From contig JAEWPH010000175.1 in the NCBI GenBank assembly GCA_023460715.1, forward strand, positions 1 to 7,026: a DNA stretch of 7,026 bases. Reading direction: 5' to 3'. Of this stretch, positions 1 through 5,845 are shown one piece after another. Each line of letters begins with the position of its first letter. Position 1 is the first letter of the stretch. Source of the stretch: Pseudomonadota bacterium. GTDB lineage: Bacteria > Pseudomonadota > Gammaproteobacteria > Burkholderiales > Burkholderiaceae_C. The notes under the pieces were generated by a model. It saw nothing but the letters and a program-made list of their open reading frames with translations. It ran no database searches and was not told the DNA's origin. The position numbers and the translations under genes are program-made.

Positions 1-6
1 GCCCAC

Positions 7-58
7 GCCTGCGCGCGCCGCCTTCGCGCGCTGCCTTTGCGCGCTGCCTTTGCGCGGC
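7..58. repeat. Tandem 13-bp GC-rich repeat, about 4 copies
   Basis: Three consecutive 13-bp units can be read at 20-32, 33-45 and 46-58, with consensus GCCTTTGCGCGCT. The first differs by one base and the last by two. The 13 bases at 7-19 look like a fourth, more diverged copy with three mismatches. The array ends 6 bases before the stop codon of the monooxygenase gene on the minus strand, so it lies in that gene's 3' flank. A 13-bp period does not keep a reading frame, which argues against it being coding. No hairpin followed by a T-run is seen here, so it is not a standard terminator. The window edge hides whether more copies exist. Confidence 0.65.
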
Positions 59-64
59 GGCGCT

Positions 65-1081
65 TCAGCTCCGTGCGGCCGCGGCGGCGATCTCCAGCGA
101 GCGCAGGCGCAGCGCCGGATCGTAGACGTCGCTCACCAGCATGAATTCATCCGCACCCGTGGACTGCGCCAGTTCGGCGAACCCCGCACGCACGGTGTCC
201 GGACCGCCGACCACGCCGGCCGCCAGGAAGTCCGCCACCGCGGCGCGCTCCTGCGGCTGCAGTCCCTCGGCATAGTTCTCGACGGGCGGCTGGAGCAACC
301 CGCGCCGGCCCGTCAGGATGCCCAGCACGCGCTGGTAGGTGCTGCTGGCCAGGAACTGCGCTTCTGCGTCGGTGGGCGCAGCGATCACCGGCACGCCGAT
401 GGTCACGTAGGGCTTGTCCAGCACGGCCGACGGGCGGAACAGGCGCCGATACAGGTCGATGGCATGGTGCAGCAGCCGCGGCGCGAAGTGCGAGGCGAAC
501 GCATAGGGCAGTCCGCGTTCGGCGGCCAGCTGGGCGGAGAACAGGCTGGAGCCCAGGAGCCAGATGGGCACCTGCGTGCCGGCGCCGGGCACAGCCACCA
601 GGCGCTGGCCGGGTTCCGCCGGGCCCAGCAGGCGCTGCAGCTCGGCCACGTCGCGGGGGAAGTCCTGCTCCGACTCTACGCGGTCGCGCCGCAGCGCGCG
701 CATGGTGGGGCCGTCGGTGCCGGGCGCGCGGCCCAGGCCCAGGTCGATGCGGCCGGGGTACAGCTCGGCCAGCGTGCCGAAGGCTTCGGCCACCACCAGC
801 GGCGCGTGGTTGGGCAGCATGATGCCGCCCGAGCCGACGCGGATGCGCTGTGTGGCGCCGGCGATGTGGCCCACCAGCACGGCCGTGGCGGAACTGGCGA
901 TGCCGGGCATGTTGTGGTGTTCCGCCAGCCAGTAGCGCGCAAAGCCCAGCGACTCGGCGTGCTGCGCGGTGCGCACGGCGATGGCCAGGGCCTCGGCCAC
1001 GGTGCCGCCTTCGCGGACGGCCACCAGATCGAGCATGGACAGGGCAGGGCGTGGGGAGGGGACAGAAGTCATGTGGCCCAT
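65..1081 (-). CDS. LLM-class flavin-dependent oxidoreductase (luciferase-like monooxygenase)
   Basis: A cytoplasmic TIM-barrel flavoprotein expected to use reduced FMN, supplied by a separate reductase, to oxygenate an organic substrate that cannot be named from sequence. The 338-residue length fits the single-domain bacterial luciferase-like family, and the motifs resemble the YhbW/MsnO8-like branch. Visible motifs are WLAEHHN at residues 51-57, [20 protein letters not shown] at 85-104, [14 protein letters not shown] at 110-123, WLLGSS at 174-179 and [10 protein letters not shown] at 190-199. All are typical of this branch. Two in-frame ATGs lie nine bases apart (codons at 1079-1081 and 1070-1072), and neither has a good Shine-Dalgarno sequence. 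The second would give 335 residues, and the family alignment begins only near residue 14 (SMLDLV), so the start is uncertain. The gene is on the same strand as the upstream lipoprotein gene but separated from it by a strong terminator, so it probably has its own promoter. The family assignment is firm; the substrate is unknown. Confidence 0.9.
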   Translation of the reverse strand: MGHMTSVPSPRPALSMLDLVAVREGGTVAEALAIAVRTAQHAESLGFARYWLAEHHNMPGIASSATAVLVGHIAGATQRIRVGSGGIMLPNHAPLVVAEAFGTLAELYPGRIDLGLGRAPGTDGPTMRALRRDRVESEQDFPRDVAELQRLLGPAEPGQRLVAVPGAGTQVPIWLLGSSLFSAQLAAERGLPYAFASHFAPRLLHHAIDLYRRLFRPSAVLDKPYVTIGVPVIAAPTDAEAQFLASSTYQRVLGILTGRRGLLQPPVENYAEGLQPQERAAVADFLAAGVVGGPDTVRAGFAELAQSTGADEFMLVSDVYDPALRLRSLEIAAAAARS

Positions 1082-1114
1082 TGTGGGCCGATGGCCAAAG
1101 CCGTGCAGCCATGG

Positions 1115-1143
1115 GGAATAGTGGGGTAGACCCGCGTGAGCAA
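1115..1143 (-). promoter_or_regulatory. Weak candidate promoter for the monooxygenase gene
   Basis: On the minus strand, TTGCTC (1138-1143) and TATTCC (1115-1120) are separated by 17 bases. Each matches only three of six sigma70 consensus positions. The site lies between the lipoprotein terminator and the monooxygenase start, where a promoter is needed because the terminator should isolate the gene. The support is mainly positional. Confidence 0.2.
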
Positions 1144-1170
1144 GGCTTGCGCGGGAGGCGCGCCGGAACG

Positions 1171-1195
1171 AAAAAAGCCCGCCGAGGCGGGCTTT
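1171..1195 (-). terminator. Rho-independent terminator of the lipoprotein gene
   Basis: On the minus strand the transcript would form a 10-bp stem, AAAGCCCGCC pairing with GGCGGGCTTT, around a two-base apparent loop. In practice the innermost pair opens to give a four-base loop. The stem is followed directly by a run of T (the six As at 1171-1176 on the plus strand, three of which also serve as stem bases). It starts 24 bases after the lipoprotein stop codon at 1220-1222, the expected place. On the plus strand the T-run is only three bases, so termination in that direction should be weaker. Confidence 0.87.
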
Positions 1196-1219
1196 CGAGG
1201 CTGGAGCCGTGCCGGCCGC

Positions 1220-3436
1220 TCAGTTCGGCAGGTTGAGCCGGTAGGTGGAGTACTGCGTTCCGAATACGCGTCCGTCCAGGGCCGCACCGGAGAGCTGCAG
1301 CCCGGTCAGGTAGCTGCCTGGCGCGTACCTTCCGGAAGTGCGGTCCGTGCATTGGCCGTTACCGCTGGTGAGCGGCGGGGTGCAGAACACGGTGGCTTTC
1401 CGGGCAGAGCTGGCGACCCGGACGGAGTCGTTGAAACTGAATTGGACGGTGTTCTGGGGCGCATAGCTGCCGTTGACCGTCACGGTCGTGGGGAAGGCCG
1501 CATCGCCGGGCACCGTCCAGGCATCGCCGCCGCCATTCACATCGATGATGGCCGGTTGCGGACCGTCCTCTTGGCTGTACATGGGCAGGGCTCCGGCCAC
1601 CGGGCCAGTGGTGGGAATGTCGGAGCCGGCGCTGAACGCCTCCTGCATGAACGCCTCGTTCAGCAGCGCAAAGCGCTTCTGCTTCAGCTCGGCGATGTTG
1701 TGCGCACGCGCGAGCGTCCGGTAGGTTTGCACGCCGTCCGGCGTGGGGCCCGTGTTGCCGCGCAGGAAGTACTTGAACGTCCAAGAGCTTTGGGACGCCG
1801 ATTGGTACAGCTGGGCGTCCGTGAGCAAGGGGCTGGCGAAGTACATGCTTCGCTCGATCCCGGAGTCCGGCGACGACACGGGTGCCGCTGGATCGACGAA
1901 GGCAGCGCCCATCCGGATGAAGTTTGTGCCCGAGACGCGCCCGTCCGCGCGCTTGAAGTTCAGGTTCGAGTAATTCTGGTCTGCCCACAGCGTGACGGTG
2001 GTGCTGAAAGGTGTGTCCACTTCGACACGGTCGAACTTCAGCACCGGCTGGCCATTGACGACCTCTGTTTCGTTGATGACGTTCAGCGTGTAGCCGGCGC
2101 TGTAGTAGTTGTACGCGGACTGGTTCAGCGTGGGGAACATTCTCAGCTGATGGAAGGGTGCAACGCCGCCGGTATAGACATACTGGTTGCCGATCGCACG
2201 CAGCTTGCCGTCGGCGTCCTTGCGCAGGACGAGCGACTCGGAGGTCTCCACGTTCTGTGGATCAACCAGCTTGTACGAGATGACGATATCTCCGTTAGCG
2301 CGTGAGTACTCGTAATTGCCTTTGTGGAATTTGACGCCCTGGGAGCCGCTGCGGAAGATGCCGGCAAACGCGCCGTTGTTGCTGCTGTCACGGCCCACGC
2401 GTGCGCCATTGTTCAAGAAGCTCGCGGGGTCGTTGCCCGCGAAGGCGCCCCTGCACTCCGAAGCCGTGATGGCGCTGGCGCCGCCGACGGCCACGCCATT
2501 GGTTGCCGGGCTGCTGATGCGCTGCTCGATCGGCAGCGCATAGCAGGCGGTCAAGGTCTCCAGCAGTGCCGCGATCTTCGCGGCCGTGCCTTCCTCCACC
2601 AGCGTGTAGGGCTCCGTCGAGGGCAGTGGCTTCCATGGTTCGCTGCTGTTGAACTGGACCGAGATGGGGGCTGCGCCGTCGGAGGCGGCCTGCTGGCGCA
2701 CGGCGACCTCGATGTTGGTCGTGGTGTCGGATGCGGGCGTGATGCGCACCAGCAGGGAGTCCAGCAACCGGTCGTAGCCCGCGCCGTCGGCGGCGAAGGT
2801 GTCGCTCAGCGGATTGGTGCCGCTGACCTGTGCGGCGGCCAGCAGCGGGGCCAGCAGGTTCTGGATCTCGGCCGCTTTTTCCTGGATCTTTTCCGCGGTC
2901 AGGGTGGCCGTGCCGCCGGCCAGTTCGGCGGCCAGCCGGGACGGATTGCCGGAGGGGCTCAGCCGGGCCGCGATCAGCGTCGTGACCGAGGTGACGTTCA
3001 CCGTCTGGTCGCTCAAGGCGCCGCTCACGCTGACGAGCTTCTCGGTTTCACCACTGGCGGCGGTGCGGGTCGCCACCACCACGAAGGGCGCCCGGGCGGT
3101 GGCGGGAACGGTGACGGTGAACTTGCCATCCGCCCCCACGGCATCGCTGGTGCCCACGATCTGCCCGCTGGCATCCGCCACGGTCACGACCGCCCCCGTG
3201 AAGGCAGCGCCGGTCGCCGCGGTTCCCGAGAAGGCATAGCTGGACGGTGCCACGGGCGTGACCGGCGTGGTGGGCGTGCCGGGGGTAGCCGGCGGCGTGG
3301 CACCGGGGTCCGTGGTGTCACTGCTGCCACCGCCGCCGCAGGCGGCCACGAGTGACAGCAGCCCCGTGGCCAGCAAGCCCTGGACAAGGCGGCTGCGCGA
3401 GCCGCAGAAGACGGGGGAAACGGGGGAAGACATCAT
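1220..3436 (-). CDS. Secreted lipoprotein of unknown function with an N-terminal beta-sandwich-like repeat
   Basis: This 738-residue protein is predicted to be exported by Sec and lipidated. It has basic residues at 13-16, a hydrophobic stretch at 19-32 and a lipobox ending in VAAC with the lipidated Cys at 33. A Gly/Ser tether (GGGGSS) and a Pro/Thr-rich linker to about residue 64 follow. Residues 66-150 have the pattern of a carboxypeptidase-regulatory-like or Ig-like fold ([20 protein letters not shown], then GKFTVTVP, then a [10 protein letters not shown] segment), seen at the N-terminus of many betaproteobacterial lipoproteins. Residues 180-200 are probably helical. The rest, rich in Tyr, Asn, Ser and Thr, matches no enzyme motif I recognise. 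The mature chain has four other cysteines (298, 328, 685, 696), which could form two disulfides in the periplasm or outside the cell. Two consecutive ATGs (3434-3436 and 3431-3433) are possible starts. AAGGG at 3444-3448 on the minus strand lies 7 and 10 bases from them. A terminator follows the stop. Export is well supported; the function is unknown. Confidence 0.85.
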   Translation of the reverse strand: MMSSPVSPVFCGSRSRLVQGLLATGLLSLVAACGGGGSSDTTDPGATPPATPGTPTTPVTPVAPSSYAFSGTAATGAAFTGAVVTVADASGQIVGTSDAVGADGKFTVTVPATARAPFVVVATRTAASGETEKLVSVSGALSDQTVNVTSVTTLIAARLSPSGNPSRLAAELAGGTATLTAEKIQEKAAEIQNLLAPLLAAAQVSGTNPLSDTFAADGAGYDRLLDSLLVRITPASDTTTNIEVAVRQQAASDGAAPISVQFNSSEPWKPLPSTEPYTLVEEGTAAKIAALLETLTACYALPIEQRISSPATNGVAVGGASAITASECRGAFAGNDPASFLNNGARVGRDSSNNGAFAGIFRSGSQGVKFHKGNYEYSRANGDIVISYKLVDPQNVETSESLVLRKDADGKLRAIGNQYVYTGGVAPFHQLRMFPTLNQSAYNYYSAGYTLNVINETEVVNGQPVLKFDRVEVDTPFSTTVTLWADQNYSNLNFKRADGRVSGTNFIRMGAAFVDPAAPVSSPDSGIERSMYFASPLLTDAQLYQSASQSSWTFKYFLRGNTGPTPDGVQTYRTLARAHNIAELKQKRFALLNEAFMQEAFSAGSDIPTTGPVAGALPMYSQEDGPQPAIIDVNGGGDAWTVPGDAAFPTTVTVNGSYAPQNTVQFSFNDSVRVASSARKATVFCTPPLTSGNGQCTDRTSGRYAPGSYLTGLQLSGAALDGRVFGTQYSTYRLNLPN

Positions 3437-3554
3437 GGATAGGCCCTTGCAAATTGGTTACAACTCAACCATAGATCGCAACGATTCAAATCAAAATGAT
3501 GCAAATGCACTATCGCTTGCATGAGGCAACCCACTGGGGCCGGATGGAGGCGCG

Positions 3555-3568
3555 GGACACATGTGTCC
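3555..3568. promoter_or_regulatory. Perfect 14-bp palindrome, candidate operator
   Basis: GGACACATGTGTCC reads identically on both strands, with no mismatch and no spacer. It sits between two divergent genes, about 119 bases from the lipoprotein start and about 80 bases upstream of the candidate -35 box of the CZB-like gene. That position and symmetry suit a dimeric DNA-binding protein. I do not recognise the cognate regulator, and it may be a chance restriction-like palindrome. Confidence 0.35.
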
Positions 3569-3647
3569 GGAACCCGGGCCTGAGCGGGCCGCGAGGCGGT
3601 TGCGCCAGCCAGCGGCCCCGCCGTGATGCGCTTTCAGACGGCCGGGC

Positions 3648-3678
3648 TTGACGCCTTTCGATAGCTGTTGCTTATGAT
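3648..3678 (+). promoter_or_regulatory. Candidate sigma70 promoter of the CZB-like gene
   Basis: TTGACG (3648-3653) matches five of six -35 consensus bases and TATGAT (3673-3678) matches five of six -10 bases, with a rather long 19-base spacer. Transcription would begin near 3685, giving a leader of about 77 bases to the ATG at 3762. This leaves too little leader for the in-frame TTG at 3693 to be a likely start. The spacer and -10 overlap a stretch (3660-3675) resembling one end of the dispersed repeat found at 4267-4326. Confidence 0.45.
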
Positions 3679-3748
3679 GTCGCCCTGATTCATTGCGCAA
3701 AACGAACGAGAGGCCGCTGCAGGCGCCTCCAGGGCCGATGCGAGGAGA

Positions 3749-3756
3749 GCGAGGGA
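3749..3756 (+). promoter_or_regulatory. Ribosome binding site deciding the CZB-like start
   Basis: GAGGG at 3751-3755 lies six bases before the ATG at 3762, a good Shine-Dalgarno placement. The alternative in-frame starts, TTG at 3693 and ATG at 3738, have no comparably placed site. The protein reads as a natural N-terminus (MGFFSRLFQP) from 3762. Confidence 0.6.
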
Positions 3757-3761
3757 CGTTC

Positions 3762-4253
3762 ATGGGATTCTTCAGCCGTTTGTTCCAGCCCCGGCCCGAT
3801 GGCACGCCGGTGGCCGATGACTGGACGTCCCTGCCGGGCGACCAGGCGAGTGAACTGGTGCTTCACGGCGATCAGGCGGCCAAGCTGCTGGCAGAGATCG
3901 ACATCGACGCCGCCATTGCCAGCCACGAGCGCTGGGTGCCCTGGCTCTACCGTGCGCTGCAGGGCCAGCCGGACGAGCAGCTGCGGCCTGAGGTGATCTG
4001 TAAGGACGATTGCTCCGAGCTCGGCCAGTGGCTGCACGGCAGCGGCCAGCGCGCCCTGGGACACTTTCCCGCCTTCGAGATGCTGGTGCGCCGCAACCGC
4101 TACTTCCACCAGCAGGCCGCAGCCATGCTGACCTTGCTGGCGGCCGGCGACCTGCGCCAGGCGGAGCAGGCCTTCAAGAGCTGCCGCCATGCCTCGGGCC
4201 AGGTGGTGTTGCTGCTCAAGGAACTCAAGCGCGGGCTCGGCCAGGGGCGCTGA
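3762..4253 (+). CDS. Small free-standing CZB-like (chemoreceptor zinc-binding domain) protein with degenerate ligands
   Basis: This 163-residue soluble protein has the helical layout of a CZB domain from about residue 38 to 157, preceded by a short tail. It has no methyl-accepting, GGDEF or other output domain. Landmarks are ASHERW (H55), the CKDDCSELGQWLHGSG segment at 80-95, FPAFEMLV at 102-109 and RNRYFHQQA at 111-119. In E. coli DgcZ the zinc ligands are H22, C52, H79 and H83. The same spacing here gives H55, S85, N112 and H116, so the Cys and one His are replaced. C84, C80, H92 and H101 are nearby and might take over. CZB domains sense zinc and control chemoreceptors or diguanylate cyclases, so a partner-binding role is conceivable but unproven. 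The gene is divergent from the lipoprotein gene and converges on gspE. The fold assignment is by motif only. A long minus-strand reading frame across the same bases is a composition artefact. Confidence 0.75.
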   Translation: MGFFSRLFQPRPDGTPVADDWTSLPGDQASELVLHGDQAAKLLAEIDIDAAIASHERWVPWLYRALQGQPDEQLRPEVICKDDCSELGQWLHGSGQRALGHFPAFEMLVRRNRYFHQQAAAMLTLLAAGDLRQAEQAFKSCRHASGQVVLLLKELKRGLGQGR

Positions 4254-4465
4254 GCGGCGTGGTGGCGATTTGAAGTAAAAATGGCCGCCAGCGCTTATGG
4301 AATAAGCGCACGGCGCTATCAATTTTAATGGTGATGGGGCGTGCCCGGCGGCGCGGGTCGCTGCGGTGGCTGGTTGTCCGCCGCCGCGCCGTGCCGCCCC
4401 AACGGAAGGTCTCTGGCGCACGCGCAGACGCCGCACGTACCGGCTGCCGTCCGCGCCCCGCTTTT
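4254..4465. other. Convergent intergenic region between the CZB-like gene and gspE
   Basis: These 212 bases separate two genes whose 3' ends face each other. They contain the dispersed repeat at 4267-4326 and, further right, a GC-rich inverted repeat with arms CGGCGCGG (4349-4356) and CCGCGCCG (4384-4391) around a 27-base loop. Neither arm pair is followed by a proper T-run, so no classical terminator can be assigned to gspE or to the CZB-like gene. The repeat hairpin or Rho may serve instead. I see no gene here. Confidence 0.5.
4267..4326 (-). repeat. Dispersed intergenic repeat with 8-bp hairpin (Comamonadaceae type)
   Basis: The core is a hairpin with arms GCGCTTAT (4291-4298) and ATAAGCGC (4302-4309) around a three-base loop. 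On the minus strand the flanks read AATTGATAGC on one side and GGCCATTTTTACTTCAAAT on the other. This arrangement (TGATAGC, then GCGCTTAT-ATAAGCGC, then GGCC and an A/T-rich tail) matches a short element that I recall being scattered between genes in Acidovorax and related genera. That recollection cannot be verified here. It is AT-richer than its surroundings and lies 13 bases after the CZB-like stop codon, where it may help end or stabilise transcripts. Confidence 0.55.
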
Positions 4466-5827
4466 TCAGTCGCGCGTGACGCGCAGCACCTCTTCCAGCG
4501 TGGTGACGCCGGTCTGCACCAGGCGCTCGCCGTCGTCGCGCATCAGGCGCATGCCACCGGCCAGGGCCGTGGCGCGGATGTCGGCCTCGGAGGCGCGGTT
4601 GTGGATCTGCGCGCGCATGGTGTCGTCCACCAGCAGCATCTCGAACACGCCCGTGCGGCCGCGGTAGCCCGTGGGGTCGGCCGGGTCGAGCTTGCGCACC
4701 AGACGCTGCGCCAGCACGCCCAGCAGCGAGCTGGACAGCAGGAACGGCTCCACGCCCATGTCGGTCAGGCGGGTGACCGCGCTGGCGGCGTCGTTGGTGT
4801 GCAGCGTGGCCAGCACCAGGTGGCCCGTGAGCGAGGCCTGGATGGCGATCTGCGCGGTTTCGAAGTCGCGGATTTCGCCGATCATGATCACGTCTGGGTC
4901 CTGGCGCAGGATGGCGCGCAGGGCCTTGGCGAAGGTCAGGTCGATCTTGCTGTTCACCTGCGTCTGGCCCACGCCCGGCAGCTCGTACTCGATGGGGTCT
5001 TCCACCGTCATGATGTTGCTGCTGGTGGCGTCGAGCCGGCCCAGCGCGGAGTACAGCGTGGTGGTCTTGCCCGAGCCCGTGGGTCCGGTCACCAGGATGA
5101 TGCCGTGGGGCTGGGTGATGAGCCCCTCGAAGCGGTCGAGCGTGTCGCCCTGCATGCCCACCATTTCCAGCGTGAGCTTGTTGCCGCTCTTGTCCAAGAG
5201 GCGCAGCACGGCGCGCTCGCCATGGGCGCTGGGCAGGGTGGAGACGCGCACATCGATGGCCCTGGTCCCTAAGCGCAGGCTGATGCGGCCGTCCTGCGGC
5301 AGGCGCTTCTCGGAGATGTCCAGGTCGGCCATGATCTTCAGGCGCGAAATCAGGGCGGCGTGCAGCGCGCGGTTGGGCTGCACCACCTCGCGCAGCGTGC
5401 CGTCGACGCGAAAGCGCACGCTGGAATGCCGCTCGTACGGCTCGATGTGGATGTCGCTCGCGCCGTCGCGGGCAGCCTGCGTCAGCAGCGCGTTGAGCAT
5501 GCGGATGATGGGCGCATCGCCCGCCGACTCCAGCAAGTCTTCGACCGCGGGCAGCTCCTGCATCATGCGGGAGAGGTCGGCATCGGACTCGACCTCGCTC
5601 ACCACCATGGCGGCACTCGACTCGTTTTGCGAATAGGCCGTGCTGATGCGCTGGGCCAGCGTGGCCGCGTCCATCTGCGCCATGGCCTGCACGGTGTGCT
5701 TGCGCAGCACCTCGGAGATGGCGCTGGTGTCTGGTGCCGGACCGTGGCACAGCACCAGCTGCTGGCCGTCGTCTTCCAGCAGCAGCTGCGTGGAGCGCGC
5801 GAACGCGTAGGGCAGGGGGTGGCGCAT
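4466..5827 (-). CDS. gspE: Type II secretion system ATPase GspE
   Basis: A cytoplasmic hexameric ATPase that powers pseudopilus assembly in type II secretion and docks on GspL at the inner membrane. Residues 1-75 look like the N1E region and 104-215 like N2E ([10 protein letters not shown] at 121-130, RFRVDG at 138-143). The ATPase core follows: Walker [10 protein letters not shown] at 248-256 (K254), Asp box TVEDPIEY at 274-281, Walker [13 protein letters not shown] at 310-321 (E318) and His box [13 protein letters not shown] at 334-346. All key residues are present, so activity is expected. The length of 453 is short for GspE (about 500 in OutE and XcpR). The missing part is the tetracysteine insertion: RLVRKL at 375-380 runs through [13 protein letters not shown] into the C-terminal domain with no CxxC pair. 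The start ATG lies 18 bases after the gspD stop, with AAGG 12 bases upstream as a weak ribosome binding site, so it is probably co-translated with gspD. No gspF follows; this is the last gene of the operon. Confidence 0.97.
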   Translation of the reverse strand: MRHPLPYAFARSTQLLLEDDGQQLVLCHGPAPDTSAISEVLRKHTVQAMAQMDAATLAQRISTAYSQNESSAAMVVSEVESDADLSRMMQELPAVEDLLESAGDAPIIRMLNALLTQAARDGASDIHIEPYERHSSVRFRVDGTLREVVQPNRALHAALISRLKIMADLDISEKRLPQDGRISLRLGTRAIDVRVSTLPSAHGERAVLRLLDKSGNKLTLEMVGMQGDTLDRFEGLITQPHGIILVTGPTGSGKTTTLYSALGRLDATSSNIMTVEDPIEYELPGVGQTQVNSKIDLTFAKALRAILRQDPDVIMIGEIRDFETAQIAIQASLTGHLVLATLHTNDAASAVTRLTDMGVEPFLLSSSLLGVLAQRLVRKLDPADPTGYRGRTGVFEMLLVDDTMRAQIHNRASEADIRATALAGGMRLMRDDGERLVQTGVTTLEEVLRVTRD

Positions 5828-5845
5828 GGTGGCGGCAGGCCTTAC

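Larger units (their letters stand above)
3437..3761. other. Divergent intergenic region between the lipoprotein and CZB-like genes
   Basis: This 325-bp stretch holds no convincing gene; the frames open across it are arginine/proline-rich readings on the antisense side. Positions 3449-3510 are markedly AT-rich against the GC-rich surroundings and probably contain the lipoprotein promoter. The best minus-strand pair is TTGATT (3489-3494) and TATGGT (3468-3473), but 15-base spacing makes it weak. A 6-bp inverted repeat, ATGCAA (3499-3504) and TTGCAT (3517-3522), lies at the outer edge of that AT-rich block and could be a regulator site. The GC-rich middle contains the palindrome at 3555-3568. 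The right third holds the promoter and ribosome binding site of the plus-strand gene. Confidence 0.5.

Noticed and set aside
50..1129. Plus-strand reading frame of 359 codons opposite the monooxygenase gene
   Set aside because: It has no motif and a shadow composition rich in Arg, Gly, His and Gln; the minus strand carries a conserved flavin-dependent oxidoreductase.
1136..2305. Plus-strand reading frame of 389 codons antisense to the lipoprotein gene
   Set aside because: It has no ribosome binding site, no recognisable domain and shadow-like Arg/Gly/Val composition, and it runs straight through the terminator. The minus-strand frame has a clear signal peptide and lipobox.
2324..3355. Plus-strand reading frame of 343 codons opposite the N-terminal half of the lipoprotein
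   Set aside because: The Gly/Arg/Ala-rich composition is typical of an antisense shadow, and it overlaps a well-supported secreted protein.
3586..3618. Inverted repeat GGGCCGC / GCGGCCC as a possible terminator or operator
   Set aside because: Seven-base GC-only arms with a 19-base loop and no T-run are expected by chance in sequence this rich in GC.
3693..3761. Upstream TTG (3693) or ATG (3738) as the start of the CZB-like gene
   Set aside because: The candidate promoter places transcription initiation near 3685, and neither start has a well-placed Shine-Dalgarno. The ATG at 3762 has GAGGG six bases upstream.
4349..4391. GC-rich inverted repeat as the gspE terminator
   Set aside because: The loop is 27 bases and no T-run follows on the minus strand, so termination here is not supported.
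4328..5272. Plus-strand reading frame of 314 codons opposite gspE
   Set aside because: It is entirely antisense to the ATPase core of gspE, with no independent start signal or domain.
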